A DNA stretch of 64,000 nt from Rhizobium sp. JAB6. Its GTDB lineage: Bacteria > Pseudomonadota > Alphaproteobacteria > Rhizobiales > Rhizobiaceae. The notes beneath the pieces are model-generated. The model made no database searches, was not told the origin of the DNA, and was given only the letters and a program-made list of their open reading frames with translations. A program made the translations under genes and the position numbers. The DNA is taken from positions 1-64,000 of the forward strand of contig NZ_PYJQ01000009.1 of assembly GCF_003024605.1 (NCBI RefSeq), given 5' to 3'. Of the stretch, positions 46,438-57,402 are shown in pieces (position 1 is the stretch's first letter; every line of letters begins with the position of its first letter).

Positions 46438-47685
46438 TCATTGCTTGCCGAGAAACCGCCTGGGATCATAGCTATCCGCGCGGCCGGCGGTGAGAGCCGA
46501 TACGAGATCGGCCAGAGATAATAGATTGTGAACGGGACGGAATTCGTCAACATGCGGGAGCATCGCTTTTACACCGCGCGCTCGAGCCTCGAAACCTTCG
46601 AAGCGCAAGAGCGGGTTGAGCCAGATCAGCCGCCGACAGGAGCGATGCAGACGATCCATCTCTTGCCCAAGCAATTCCACACCTTCGCGCTCCAGCCCAT
46701 CGGTTATCAAGAGCACGATTGCGCCCTGCCCCAGCACGCGGCGCGCCCATAGCCTGTTGAATTCCTTCAGCGCCTCGCCGATCCGCGTGCCACCGGACCA
46801 GTCGCGCACCGCGGCCGCGCATTCGTCCAGTGCCTGATCCGGGTCCTTGTGGCGCATTGCTCTGGTCACGTTGGTCAGCCGCGTTCCGAACAGAAACGTA
46901 TGCATGCGCCGCCGCCGTTCGGTGAGCACATGCAGGAAATGCAGGAAGATACGCGTGTACTGGCTCATCGAGCCGGAGATATCGGCCAGCACGACCAGCG
47001 GCGGCTGCATTTCCTTCGGCCGTCGGAAGCGCGGCAGGATCAGCGCTCCGCCCGTCCGAAGGGCCGAGCGCATCGTCGCACGTGGATCAACCTTGGCCAC
47101 CGTGCGTGACGGTGCGAAACGGCGCGTGCGCACACGGTCCAGCGGCAATTGCAGCTTCGCCAGTTCCTTCTTGGCGACGGCAATCTCCGCCGCCGACATT
47201 TGGGCGAAATCCAGATGGCGCAGAACCTCGCTGCCGGAGCTGGTAAATCGCGAATCTATTTCGATATCGGGCGCCTCGCGCTGCGGGCGCCGTTCGTCAC
47301 GGTTGCTAAGCAAGGCATCGCTTGCGCGGCTCTCGCCCGGCTTCGGTTTTTCCTTCTGCCGGTGGTCGGGCGCGACGGGCGACATCATCGCGATCATCTT
47401 GGCGACCAGATCGCGAGAACGCCAGAACAGCCGGAACGCTTCGTCGAAGACGGCCAGATCCTCATGACGCTTGACGAAGATCGAACACAGGGCGGCGTGA
47501 AATTCCTCGCGGGAGCCGATGCCGATGGTCTCAACCGCCTCGATGGCATCCGCAATAGCACCAGGCCCGATCTTCAGCCCGGCCTTGCGCAACGCCCGGC
47601 CGAACAGCACGATATTATCGGCAAGGCGCCCGTCACCGGGCGGTGACGGCGCAACGATGATGCCATCCTGCGTGCCCGATGCCAT
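46438..47685 (-). CDS. CoxE-like VWA-domain protein
   Basis: A 415-residue protein with a charged N-terminal part and a C-terminal von Willebrand A domain whose metal site reads DISGSMS near residue 235. CoxE proteins work with the AAA ATPase CoxD to mature molybdenum hydroxylases such as CO dehydrogenase, where CoxD/E act in building the copper-sulfur part of the active site. The gene follows CoxD after 3 bases, with GGGATAA overlapping that stop. Confidence 0.87.
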   Translation of the reverse strand: MASGTQDGIIVAPSPPGDGRLADNIVLFGRALRKAGLKIGPGAIADAIEAVETIGIGSREEFHAALCSIFVKRHEDLAVFDEAFRLFWRSRDLVAKMIAMMSPVAPDHRQKEKPKPGESRASDALLSNRDERRPQREAPDIEIDSRFTSSGSEVLRHLDFAQMSAAEIAVAKKELAKLQLPLDRVRTRRFAPSRTVAKVDPRATMRSALRTGGALILPRFRRPKEMQPPLVVLADISGSMSQYTRIFLHFLHVLTERRRRMHTFLFGTRLTNVTRAMRHKDPDQALDECAAAVRDWSGGTRIGEALKEFNRLWARRVLGQGAIVLLITDGLEREGVELLGQEMDRLHRSCRRLIWLNPLLRFEGFEARARGVKAMLPHVDEFRPVHNLLSLADLVSALTAGRADSYDPRRFLGKQ

Positions 47686-47688
47686 GGC

Positions 47689-48618
47689 TTATCCCGCCGC
47701 CAGCAGTTCGGCTTTCACCTCGTCCAACACACGCTTGCCTTCGGCGCCCTGTATACGGGCGATATCGTCCTGATATTTCAATAGCGTGCCCAATGTATCC
47801 GAAACTGTCTCGGGATCGAGCGCCAGCCGATCGAGTTCCGTCAGGGCAGTCGCCCAGTCGATCGTCTCGGCAACGCCCGGATTCTTGAAGAGATCGAGCG
47901 TGCGCAGCTTCTGTACATAGGCGACGATCTGGTGCGACAGCGCTTCGTTGCAGCCAGGCACCTTGCGGCGAATGATCTCAAGCTCCTGCTCGGCCGCAGG
48001 ATAATCGACCCAATGATAGAGGCAGCGCCGTTTCAGGGCGTCATGCACCTCGCGCGTCCGGTTCGTGGTGATGATGACGATTGGCGGTTCGGCGGCGCGG
48101 ATGGTTCCGAGCTCCGGCACCGTCACCTGAAAATCGGACAGCACCTCCAGCAGAAATGCCTCGAAAGCCTCGTCGGTGCGATCCAACTCATCGATCAGGA
48201 AGACCGGCGCCCGACCGCCGATGGACGACAGCGCCTGCAGCACCGGCCGGCGGATCAGATAGCGCTCGGAGAAGATATCGGCTTCGATACGGTCGCGGTC
48301 GGTGAGCCCCGATGCTTCTGCCAGTCGGATTTCCAGCATCTGTGCCGGATAGTTCCATTCGTAGACGGCCGAGGAGACATCCAGCCCTTCATAGCATTGC
48401 AGCCGGATGAGCGGCCGGTCGAGCGCCTTCGCCAGGACCTTGGCAATTTCCGTTTTGCCGACGCCGGCCTCGCCCTCGAGAAAGAGCGGCCGTTTCATCT
48501 TCAATGCGAGAAACAAAACAGTGCCGAGCGCGCGTCCGGCCAGATAGTCCTGGGCGCCGAGCAATGCCATCGTCTCATCGATCGAACTCGGCAGTGAAGG
48601 TAAAGTCTGATCCGCCAT
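47689..48618 (-). CDS. MoxR/CoxD-type AAA+ ATPase
   Basis: A 309-residue MoxR-family AAA+ ATPase. Walker A GEAGVGKT at 49-56, Walker B APVFLIDELDRTDEAFEAFL, sensor ITTNRTREVHDALKRRC. MoxR proteins pair with VWA proteins to remodel or metallate enzymes; with CoxE next door CoxD is the best match. GGGAG precedes the ATG. It follows the flavin reductase gene after 19 bases. Confidence 0.9.
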   Translation of the reverse strand: MADQTLPSLPSSIDETMALLGAQDYLAGRALGTVLFLALKMKRPLFLEGEAGVGKTEIAKVLAKALDRPLIRLQCYEGLDVSSAVYEWNYPAQMLEIRLAEASGLTDRDRIEADIFSERYLIRRPVLQALSSIGGRAPVFLIDELDRTDEAFEAFLLEVLSDFQVTVPELGTIRAAEPPIVIITTNRTREVHDALKRRCLYHWVDYPAAEQELEIIRRKVPGCNEALSHQIVAYVQKLRTLDLFKNPGVAETIDWATALTELDRLALDPETVSDTLGTLLKYQDDIARIQGAEGKRVLDEVKAELLAAG

Positions 48619-48637
48619 GATAACTCCCTTGCAGGGG

Positions 48638-49132
48638 TTATAGCGTGTGATAGCCGCGGTTCATATAGAGGAGTGCCGGCTTCGGTTCGCTATAGCGTAT
48701 GGCCATCACTTCGCCGAAGATGATGTTGTGGGTGGAGGCCTGCTTGATCTCGAGTACGCGGCAATCGAAGGCGGCAAGCGCATCGGCAAGCACCGGCGCA
48801 CCCGTGACCAGCGTCTCGAACTTGCCGGCAGCGAAACGCTCGTCGACAGTCAGCTGCGTTTTGCCGGAAAAGGCATCTGCCAGGGCTTGATGATCGGCAC
48901 CCAGCGAATTCAGGGCAAAGATGCCGCTTTTGAAGAAGATTTCGTTCTTGACGTTGCTGTTGTTGAGGCAAATCAGAACCGTCGCGGGGCTGTCCGACAC
49001 CGAGCACGCGGCCGTGATCGTCACGCCACGCCGCTCCGCGCCGAGTGCCGTCGTCACCAGCTGCACATGGCCGGCATAGCGGCTCATGGCATCGCGATAA
49101 AGCGCCGGATCCATACGTTGCCTGTCTAGCAC
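48638..49132 (-). CDS. Flavin reductase-like FMN-binding protein
   Basis: A 164-residue split-barrel flavin reductase domain (HpaC/RutF type): YAGHVQLVTTALGAERRGVTITAACSVSDSPATVLICLN, and the late THNIIFGEVMAIRY. It probably makes reduced FMN for a monooxygenase. Start choice is difficult. GTG 49132 has AAGGAG at 6 bases. ATG 49114 gives the common MDPALYRDAMSRYAG N-terminus without a ribosome site. ATG 49168 also lacks one. It is first in the cassette; a functional link to molybdenum hydroxylase maturation is not obvious. Confidence 0.82.
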   Translation of the reverse strand: MLDRQRMDPALYRDAMSRYAGHVQLVTTALGAERRGVTITAACSVSDSPATVLICLNNSNVKNEIFFKSGIFALNSLGADHQALADAFSGKTQLTVDERFAAGKFETLVTGAPVLADALAAFDCRVLEIKQASTHNIIFGEVMAIRYSEPKPALLYMNRGYHTL

Positions 49133-49300
49133 CACCGTCTCCTTTGTTGAGTCGTGCTTGCCTATCATGGAATATGACGGTCAGGCGTTAGCTTTTCTAC
49201 AATAGGATTATTGAAAACAGAGCGATTTTGCTGCTTTTTCTTTGACGATGCCCCGCAGACGGATAAATAGAGCAGAAAAATTGTCCGGGATACTCCATTG

Positions 49301-50383
49301 ATGAACGTTCTGCGCCGCCTTCCGCTCCTGCTTGCGCTGCTTTCGGCAGCCGGCAGCAGCTATGCCGCGGGAATTCACATCGGCGTCGTGGCCCCGCAGG
49401 ACGGTAATTTTGCAACGCTGGGGGCAGAGATAACCGCTGGCGCAAATTTCGAGGTCCAGGCTCAAAAGGATACGGCGACCGTCGTCAACGAGCCTTGCAC
49501 GGAGGATGGCGGCCGAGCGGCCGCTGAAGCGCTGGTGGCTGCCAAGGCACAAGTTGCAATTGGCTTTCTCTGCACGGAGACCCTCGAGGGCGCGCTGCCG
49601 CGCCTCAAGGATGCCGGCATTCCCGTCATCACCGTTTCCGTGCGCTCGCGCATCCTCATGGAAGACGCGTTGAAGAACGGCTGGCCCCTCTTTCGCCTGG
49701 CACCGGTCGATAGCGCCGAGGCAGCCGTGGCAATCGATACAATTCTGAAAAACTGGGTTGCGGAACCGATGGCGCTGATCGATGACGGCACGATACACGG
49801 CCGCGAACTGGTCGGCGCTATCCGCAATGCGCTTGAAGAAAAAGGGCTGAAGCCTGTTTTCACCGATACGTACCGTCCTGGACAGGACCAGCAGATCGCC
49901 CTCGTGCGACGACTGAAGAAGGCAGGTGCAACGCGCGTCTTCGTCGGCGGCGACCGCAGCGATGTCGCCGTGATCGCCCGTGACGCCAAGAGCGAGAACA
50001 TCCCGTTGGTCCTGATGGGCGGCGATGCCATGCGTGCCGCAGACCAGCCCCTTCCCTTGCTGGAGGGTGTGCAGGCAATCGCACTGCCCGACTATGCCGG
50101 CCTGCCGGCAGCCCAGCCCACGATACAGGCGATGCGCGCAGGCGGCATCGAACCTGACGGCTATACGCTGCCGGCCGCGGCAGCGGCGCAGATCGCCAGC
50201 CAGGCAGCGCACGGCGCCAAGGCGGACAATAAACCCATTGCCGAAAAGCTCGTCGGAACGGTTTTTCAGACAATAATCGGCCCGATCTCGTTCGGACAGA
50301 ACCACGAATTGACCGAAAACCCTTATCGCCTGCTGGAATGGCGGGGCAATACCTTCGTGCCGATGACGTCGCCGTCGAATTGA
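49301..50383 (+). CDS. Periplasmic ABC binding protein, branched-chain amino acid (LivJ) type
   Basis: A 360-residue type I periplasmic binding protein with a signal peptide ending near GSSYAAG. It has the LivJ-like N-lobe (IGVVAPQDGNFATLGAEITAGANF), a hinge region with ALIDDGTIHGRELVGAI, and a C-lobe ending PISFGQNHELTENPYRLLEW. It should bind a small amino-acid-like ligand. No permease or ATPase genes adjoin, so it must share a transporter or act in sensing. ATG 49301 is used; TTG 49298 is directly before it. Confidence 0.82.
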   Translation: MNVLRRLPLLLALLSAAGSSYAAGIHIGVVAPQDGNFATLGAEITAGANFEVQAQKDTATVVNEPCTEDGGRAAAEALVAAKAQVAIGFLCTETLEGALPRLKDAGIPVITVSVRSRILMEDALKNGWPLFRLAPVDSAEAAVAIDTILKNWVAEPMALIDDGTIHGRELVGAIRNALEEKGLKPVFTDTYRPGQDQQIALVRRLKKAGATRVFVGGDRSDVAVIARDAKSENIPLVLMGGDAMRAADQPLPLLEGVQAIALPDYAGLPAAQPTIQAMRAGGIEPDGYTLPAAAAAQIASQAAHGAKADNKPIAEKLVGTVFQTIIGPISFGQNHELTENPYRLLEWRGNTFVPMTSPSN

Positions 50384-50455
50384 GGTGATCCGTTCGGGCG
50401 GTTGTTTGCCCGCGAGAGCGGTGCTAATCCAGACGCCACTGCATAATCTAAAGCA

Positions 50456-50499
50456 CTACAGCGACCCTAGCGCGTCACATGTGACGCGCGGCGCTGTAG
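50456..50499. repeat. Nested 44-base intergenic palindrome
   Basis: Outer arms CTACAGCG (50456-50463) and CGCTGTAG (50492-50499) enclose a perfect 20-base palindrome at 50470-50489 (arms GCGCGTCACA / TGTGACGCGC). This two-level design resembles the short palindromic repeats scattered between genes in Rhizobium genomes. It lies between the binding-protein gene and rpe, 25 bases before the rpe start, and could act as a terminator or mRNA hairpin. Confidence 0.7.
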
Positions 50500-50523
50500 A
50501 CATCAGTTGGAGCTCAGCTACCC

Positions 50524-51210
50524 ATGACCTTGCCGATCCGCATTGCCCCTTCCATTCTCGCCGCCGACTTCGCCAAGCTCGGGCAGGAAGTCAAGGATGT
50601 GACCGAAGCCGGCGCCGACTGGATCCATCTCGATGTCATGGACGGCCATTTCGTGCCGAACATCTCCTTCGGCGCCGATGTCATCAAGGCGCTGCGTCCG
50701 TACACGACAGCCACTTTCGACTGTCATCTGATGATCTCGCCGGCCGATCCCTATCTGGAAGCCTTTGCCAAGGCCGGCTGCGACCGCATCACGGTTCACG
50801 CCGAAGCCGGCGTGCATCTGCACCGCTCGCTGCAGACGATCCGCCATCTCGGCAAGAAGGTCGGCGTTACCCTCAACCCGGCAACGCCGCTTTCCGTGCT
50901 CGAAAACGTGCTCGATGACATCGACCTGATCCTGATCATGTCGGTCAATCCAGGCTTCGGCGGCCAGAAGTTCATCCCCGCCATGGCGGACAAGATCCGC
51001 GACGCCAAGTCCCTGATCGGTGACAGGCCGATCGAGCTCGAAGTCGATGGCGGCGTCTCGGTCGAAAGCGCTCCTCTCATCACGGCATCCGGCGCCAACG
51101 TCCTCGTGGCTGGCTCCGCCATCTTCAAGGGCGAATCGGTTGAAGCCTACCGACAGACGGTCGGGGATCTCAGGGCCGCCGCCGAACGAGGCCGCGTTGG
51201 ATCAAACTAA
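50524..51210 (+). CDS. rpe: Ribulose-phosphate 3-epimerase
   Basis: A 228-residue TIM barrel that interconverts ribulose-5-phosphate and xylulose-5-phosphate. Motifs: [29 protein letters not shown] (metal His/Asp), [18 protein letters not shown], and EVDGGVS. It serves the pentose phosphate and, where present, Calvin pathways. No strong ribosome site; GGAG lies 12 bases upstream. It overlaps the next gene by 14 bases. Confidence 0.95.
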   Translation: MTLPIRIAPSILAADFAKLGQEVKDVTEAGADWIHLDVMDGHFVPNISFGADVIKALRPYTTATFDCHLMISPADPYLEAFAKAGCDRITVHAEAGVHLHRSLQTIRHLGKKVGVTLNPATPLSVLENVLDDIDLILIMSVNPGFGGQKFIPAMADKIRDAKSLIGDRPIELEVDGGVSVESAPLITASGANVLVAGSAIFKGESVEAYRQTVGDLRAAAERGRVGSN

Positions 51211-51718
51211 ACCGACCAACGTCATGACAGCCACGGGCCGGGGACGGTCCGTCGCCTCGCATTGTCTCGAAATTGCCTGCGGTGCGACCGGCTGGGGCGC
51301 GGCCATGGCCGCCTCGGCGGTCGCGGCGCTCTATTTGCGCAATGGTCTTCTGACCAGCCACCTCACCGCCCTCACCCTCGTCTATTTCTTCGGCGGCGCC
51401 CTCTCCTGGCCCGTCGTGGTGCCCCTTGTCCGGCGTTTTGCCCGCCAGCGGCCGACCAGCGCGCGTTTTGCCGCCTTCTTTCTGGCCCTCTCCATCGGCA
51501 CCGCGGCAATGACGGCCTTCCTCTTCGCCATGGACTATCGCTGGTTTTATTCGCGCTGGCACGCGCCGTTCGGCTCGCTTATCTGGATCTTCCAGTTCCT
51601 GTTCACCGGCGCCAGCGCCGTCTACCAGTTCGCCGTCCTCGGCCTCGCCCTGTTTTTGCCGCTCGGCCTGCTTTGCCTGATCGTCGTTTCGGCCTATCTT
51701 GCGCGCCAGAGAGATTGA
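51197..51718 (+). CDS. Four-helix membrane protein of unknown function
   Basis: A 173-residue protein with about four hydrophobic segments ([61 protein letters not shown], and a long C-terminal pair). No family recognised; rhizobial genomes often have an uncharacterised membrane gene at this place. TTG 51197 (GAGG at 5 bases) overlaps rpe by 14 bases; ATG 51224 is an alternative without ribosome site. Confidence 0.6.
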   Translation: MDQTKPTNVMTATGRGRSVASHCLEIACGATGWGAAMAASAVAALYLRNGLLTSHLTALTLVYFFGGALSWPVVVPLVRRFARQRPTSARFAAFFLALSIGTAAMTAFLFAMDYRWFYSRWHAPFGSLIWIFQFLFTGASAVYQFAVLGLALFLPLGLLCLIVVSAYLARQRD

Positions 51719-51820
51719 GGCCCTGAAACATTGTGCCTCTGAAACATTGTGATTGCCGTCCGTCTTTGTTATGGGGGCGCCGAGTTTTCCCTTTCCGCCA
51801 GCCAAGAAAGCTTTGAGCCT

Positions 51821-53102
<1,282 letters not shown>

Positions 53103-53122
<20 letters not shown>

Positions 53123-53618
53123 GATTTCCCGTTTCCGATTTTGCCTTGCTTGAGGCGGTGGGGCTGACGCGCCGCCTCTTTTTCTTGTTCGCGGCGTCGA
53201 GGACGACCGCCTCGTTATGCTCGACGCTCCCGCTGGCCTCTTCCCCGCCCTGTTCCTGGTGGCGCTTCGCCGCCTTCTCGACGAGCCCGGCGAGATGTTT
53301 CAAGTCCTCCTCGTCCAGATTTTCGATCCCGATGAAGCGATTTTCAGCGGTGCTTGTCAGGATCAGTTCATTGAGCTTGGCTTGAATGGCCCGTGTATCA
53401 CGCGTCTGTGCGTTCTGAAGCAGGAAAACCATCAGGAAGGTGACGATCGTCGTGCTGGTGTTGATGACCAGCTGCCACGTGTCGGAATAACCGAAGATCG
53501 GCCCACTGGTACCCCAAAGAACCACCGAAAGCAGCGCCAGCACGAAAATGACCGGCTTGCCGGCCCATTCCGAAACCAAAACTGCGAAACGGGTGAAAAC
53601 ATGGGTAAGTCGTGTCAT
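53103..53618 (-). CDS. Low-affinity iron permease family membrane protein
   Basis: A 171-residue protein matching the low-affinity iron permease family: FAVLVSEWAGKPVIFVLALLSVVLWGTSGPIF, then WQLVINTSTTIVTFLMVFLLQNAQTRDTRAIQAKLNELI. Two or three helices, then a charged tail (KKKRRR). The family name comes from fungal Fet4, but bacterial members are untested as iron carriers. Start 53618 (AGGAG); end overlaps purB convergently. The tail is encoded opposite the purB terminator. Confidence 0.8.
53152..53184 (+). terminator. purB terminator inside the convergent gene's coding sequence
   Basis: GAGGCGG at 53152-53158 pairs with CCGCCTC at 53172-53178 and is followed by TTTTTC. A good intrinsic terminator for plus-strand transcription, lying in the 3' coding part of the iron permease family gene. 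Confidence 0.7.
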
Positions 53619-53704
53619 GATCCGCATCTCCTTGTGATGCGGATCAACGTGAAAACCGGCCTGCGGTTCCAACGGTAGCGGCCTGCCTCCTAGGCCGGTC
53701 GCCC

Positions 53705-54505
53705 TTAATCTTCAGCCACGATCAGCTTGCGGTAGAGATGCCAGGACGCATGGCCCAGGATCGGCATAACGACTGCCAGTCCTGCAAAGATCGGGATGGT
53801 ACCGGCAATAAGCAGCGCCGCCACGATCAGACCCCAGACAGCGATCGGAACCGGATTGATCAACGTCGCCCGGATACTCGCATCGATCGCGGCAACGACA
53901 CCGACGTCACGGTCCAGCAGCAGCTGGAAAGTAACGACCGTGGTCGTCAGGGCGACGAGAGCGAAGAGGAAGCCGATCAAATCCCCCCAAAGCATCATCG
54001 CCAGGCCCTCGCGCGTCGTCAGCACGCTCGACACGAAGGATGAGAGCGTCGGAGGGACACCATCGCCGAAATAGATGAAGTAGATATTCCTCGCCACGAA
54101 GAGCCACACGATGAACAGGCCGAACAGCATGAGGCCGGCTACGATGATCGACGGCAAGGCCGGCGAGAAGCGCACGTCGAACGCATGGCTCCATGACGTA
54201 TCCAGCCCCTTTTCCCGCCGCCGGCTGATCTCGTAGAGGCCGATCGCAGCCAGTGGCCCGAGCAGGGCGAAGCCGGACATCAGCGGAAACAGCAATGGCA
54301 GCAGATTCTGATCGGTGCTCCAGATCGCCAGCGCAATGCCGGCAATCGGATACATCAGGCACAGGAAGACGTAGTGCGATGGCTTTTCGCTGAAATCGTC
54401 CAGCCCCATTTTCAGGGCATCGACGAGATCGGCGATAGCGATCTTACGGATGGCGGGACGCGTAAAACTGTGATCCGCTCCAGCCATGACGTGAAAGGCC
54501 GTCAT
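53705..54505 (-). CDS. DUF2189-family membrane protein
   Basis: A 266-residue protein with six hydrophobic segments, fitting DUF2189: DALKMGLDDFSEKPSHYVFLCLMYPIAGI, then LLPLLFPLMSGFALLGPLAAIGLYEISRRREKG, and the C-terminal GHASWHLYRKLI. No biochemical function is known. The start at 54505 has GGAGGAGA at a good distance; upstream codons are not needed. It is divergent from the RBBP9-like gene. Confidence 0.82.
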   Translation of the reverse strand: MTAFHVMAGADHSFTRPAIRKIAIADLVDALKMGLDDFSEKPSHYVFLCLMYPIAGIALAIWSTDQNLLPLLFPLMSGFALLGPLAAIGLYEISRRREKGLDTSWSHAFDVRFSPALPSIIVAGLMLFGLFIVWLFVARNIYFIYFGDGVPPTLSSFVSSVLTTREGLAMMLWGDLIGFLFALVALTTTVVTFQLLLDRDVGVVAAIDASIRATLINPVPIAVWGLIVAALLIAGTIPIFAGLAVVMPILGHASWHLYRKLIVAED

Positions 54506-54673
54506 AATGCTCTCCTCCTCAACCGTGGTGCTCGGCTGGCGGCGCAAGATGGCGGCAAAACGGGTCGCCGACATCGTCATTCGCTACCGGCAGCGGCAAT
54601 GCTAGCAAATTTTGCCGCAATTGTCGCCTTTTCCCTTGACAGTCGGGCTCCCCTTTTCCACATCGGCGAAATC

Positions 54674-55228
54674 ATGAAAGCCTCCGACGCAAACATCCTG
54701 ATCATCCCCGGCTATACGAATTCCGGCCCTGACCACTGGCAGACCCGCTGGGAGCAGAAGCTCTCGACCGCGCGGCGCGTGGAACAGGCGGAATGGTCGA
54801 AGCCAGTGCGCGACGATTGGGTGGCCCGCATTGCAGAAGAAGTGAATGCCGCGGACAAGCCCGTCGTGCTTGTCGCGCATTCGCTCGGCGTTCCCTCCGT
54901 CATCCATGCGATCCCGCATTTCCGCAACAAGGTCGCAGGCGCTTTCTTCGTCGCGCCGCCTGACGTTGCCAATCCGGCCATCCGGCCGAAGCATCTGATG
55001 ACGTTCGGCCCCTATCCGCGTGATCCGCTTCCCTTTCCGTCGATCACGATTGCCAGCCGCAACGATCCCTTCGGCAGCTACGAACATGCTGATGACATCG
55101 CCAGCAGCTGGGGCTCGATGCTGATAGATGCCGGCGAATCCGGTCACATCAACACCGAATCCGGCCACGGCCCCTGGCCTGAGGGCACGATGGTCTTTGC
55201 CAAGTTTCTCAGCCAGCTAAAGCCCTAG
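54674..55228 (+). CDS. RBBP9/YdeN-family serine hydrolase
   Basis: A 184-residue small alpha/beta hydrolase. It opens with ANILIIPGYTNSGPDHWQTRWE, has Ser in VLVAHSLGVPSV, acid in ASRNDPFGSYEHA and His in DAGESGHINTESGHGPWPEG, all typical of RBBP9/YdeN. Natural substrates are unknown. The start at 54674 fits the family; the ribosome site is weak. A 265-base spacer to purC follows. Confidence 0.88.
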   Translation: MKASDANILIIPGYTNSGPDHWQTRWEQKLSTARRVEQAEWSKPVRDDWVARIAEEVNAADKPVVLVAHSLGVPSVIHAIPHFRNKVAGAFFVAPPDVANPAIRPKHLMTFGPYPRDPLPFPSITIASRNDPFGSYEHADDIASSWGSMLIDAGESGHINTESGHGPWPEGTMVFAKFLSQLKP

Positions 55229-55493
55229 TATTATTGACGAGTAATAATGGATAGAAGGAATGTCTCGCCCACTAGCCTGTGAAGTACCGGGCGCCTTCAT
55301 TCCATCGACAAATAAAAGCCTGTAAAACAGTCCATGACTGGACCCCGAATCTGGCGTCGGCATCCAGCCAAGGCCGGAATTCCGAGGAAGGAGGCGCAGG
55401 CGGATTGTGAATTCGCTTCTTATCCGTTATGGGGACGCCACATACGATCCACTTGCGCTGTCCCATGAGCGCCAAAGACAGAGAACAATACCA

Positions 55494-56258
55494 ATGAACC
55501 GTCGCCGCCGTATTTACGAGGGCAAGGCCAAGATCCTTTACGAGGGGCCTGAGCCGGGCACGCTGATCCAGTTCTTCAAGGACGACGCCACCGCCTTCAA
55601 CAAGAAAAAGCACGAAGTCATCGATGGCAAGGGTGTTCTGAACAATCGTATCTGCGAATATATCTTCAGCCATCTGAACAAGATCGGCATTCCCACGCAT
55701 TTCATCCGCCGCCTCAACATGCGCGAGCAGCTGATCAAGGAAGTGGAGATGATCCCGCTCGAGATCGTCGTGCGCAATGTTGCCGCCGGCTCGCTCGCCA
55801 AGCGCCTCGGTATCGAGGAAGGCGTGGTGCTGCCACGCTCGATTATCGAATTCTATTATAAGTCCGACGCGCTCGAAGACCCGATGGTCTCCGAAGAGCA
55901 CATCACGGCTTTCGGCTGGGCCAATCCGGCAGAACTCGATGACATCATGGCGCTTGCCATCCGCGTCAACGATTTCATGACGGGCCTCTTCCTTGGCGTC
56001 GGCATCCAGCTCGTCGATTTCAAGATCGAATGCGGCCGCCTGTTCGAAGGCGACATGATGCGCATCATCCTCGCCGATGAAATCTCGCCGGACAGCTGCC
56101 GTCTCTGGGACATCGAAACTCGCGAAAAGATGGATAAGGACCGCTTCCGCCGCGATATGGGCGGACTGCTGGAAGCCTATTCCGAAGTGGCTCGCCGCCT
56201 CGGCATCATCAATGAAAACGAACCCGTGCGCGGCACGGGACCGGTTCTCGTCAAGTAA
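55494..56258 (+). CDS. purC: SAICAR synthetase
   Basis: A 254-residue phosphoribosylaminoimidazole-succinocarboxamide synthase. Motifs: [66 protein letters not shown]. It joins aspartate to CAIR. The start at 55494 gives the family N-terminus; no strong ribosome site. purS follows 17 bases later, then purQ. Confidence 0.96.
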   Translation: MNRRRRIYEGKAKILYEGPEPGTLIQFFKDDATAFNKKKHEVIDGKGVLNNRICEYIFSHLNKIGIPTHFIRRLNMREQLIKEVEMIPLEIVVRNVAAGSLAKRLGIEEGVVLPRSIIEFYYKSDALEDPMVSEEHITAFGWANPAELDDIMALAIRVNDFMTGLFLGVGIQLVDFKIECGRLFEGDMMRIILADEISPDSCRLWDIETREKMDKDRFRRDMGGLLEAYSEVARRLGIINENEPVRGTGPVLVK

Positions 56259-56275
56259 GTTCAGGAAGGACAATC

Positions 56276-56518
56276 GTGATCAAGGCTCGTGTAACCGTCA
56301 CGCTGAAGAACGGCGTTCTCGATCCGCAGGGCAAGGCAATCGAAGGCGCGCTCGGCGCGCTCGGCTTTGACGGCGTCCATCAGGTCCGCCAGGGCAAGGT
56401 CTTCGATCTGGAACTGGAAGGCACCGACAGGAACAAGGCCGAAGCCGATCTGAAGGCCATGTGTGAAAAGCTTCTCGCCAATACGGTCATCGAGAATTTC
56501 AGCATTTCGATCGACTGA
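56276..56518 (+). CDS. purS: FGAM synthase small subunit PurS
   Basis: An 80-residue PurS, the small structural subunit joining PurL and PurQ in the three-part FGAM synthase. Family pieces: KARVTVTLKNGVLDPQGKAIEGAL and VFDLELEG. The GTG start at 56276 has AGGAAGGA at 6 bases. A 102-base spacer separates it from purQ. Confidence 0.94.
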   Translation: MIKARVTVTLKNGVLDPQGKAIEGALGALGFDGVHQVRQGKVFDLELEGTDRNKAEADLKAMCEKLLANTVIENFSISID

Positions 56519-56620
56519 TCGTTCTCTTTCGCGAGCCATCCTTCCTTTGCCTGAAGCAATGGAGTATGGCTCTGGAAGCGCTTCCAGCGATCATCCCTAG
56601 CCTCTTGCGGGACCAGCATC

Positions 56621-57292
56621 ATGAAATCAGCAGTCGTCCAACTCCCCGGCCTCAATCGCGATCGCGACATGATCGCGGCGCTGACCAAGATTTCCGGCCA
56701 TGCGCCCGTAACGGTCTGGCAGACGGAAACGGAGATTCCGGATGTCGACCTGATCGTCATTCCCGGCGGTTTCTCCTACGGCGATTATCTGCGCTGCGGC
56801 GCGATCGCCGCCCGCATGCCTATCATGCAGGCGATCAAGGACAAGGCCGACAAGGGCGTCAAGGTCTTGGGGGTCTGCAACGGCTTCCAGATCCTGTTGG
56901 AAGCAGGCATGCTGCCGGGTGCGCTGATGCGCAACGCCTCTTTGAAATTCGTCTGCCGCGAGGTGAAGCTGGAAGTCGTCAATGCCGAGACGGACTTCAC
57001 GACCGCCTATGCCAAGGGCCAGATCATCCGCAGCCCGGTCGCCCATCACGACGGCAACTATTTCGCCGATGCCGAGACGCTGAAGGCGATCGAAGACAAC
57101 GGCCAGGTGGTCTTCCGCTATGCCGAAGGCACCAACCCCAACGGCTCGGTCAACGACATTGCCGGCGTCATGAACGCCAAGGGCAATGTGCTCGGCATGA
57201 TGCCCCATCCGGAAAACCTGATCGAGGCGGCCCATGGCGGCAATGACGGTCGCGGTCTGTTTGCGTCCGCACTCGGCGTGATTGCGGCCTGA
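56621..57292 (+). CDS. purQ: FGAM synthase glutaminase subunit PurQ
   Basis: A 223-residue class I glutamine amidotransferase. The catalytic cysteine is in GVCNGFQIL, with HPEN near the end as the His-Glu pair. It supplies ammonia to PurL. It normally stands next to purL, but five unrelated genes come between here (57403-60939). A short palindrome (GGTCGCG-T-CGCGACC, 57295-57309) follows the stop. Confidence 0.96.
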   Translation: MKSAVVQLPGLNRDRDMIAALTKISGHAPVTVWQTETEIPDVDLIVIPGGFSYGDYLRCGAIAARMPIMQAIKDKADKGVKVLGVCNGFQILLEAGMLPGALMRNASLKFVCREVKLEVVNAETDFTTAYAKGQIIRSPVAHHDGNYFADAETLKAIEDNGQVVFRYAEGTNPNGSVNDIAGVMNAKGNVLGMMPHPENLIEAAHGGNDGRGLFASALGVIAA

Positions 57293-57402
57293 TAGGTCGC
57301 GTCGCGACCGCAACCATAAAATCGGCGTTATTGGATCAAACAGCAGGGCACCGGAATACCACCCGGCAGACCAGCTCTAACCGCCTTATTGGAAAGAAAT
57401 TA

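Noticed and set aside
49301..50383. Periplasmic binding protein gene considered as part of a full ABC transporter operon
   Set aside because: No permease or ATPase gene lies next to it on either side.
55230..55248. ATTATT-N7-AATAAT inverted repeat after the RBBP9-like gene
   Set aside because: It is short, AT-only, has no T-run and is distant from purC; chance is plausible and no known site matches.
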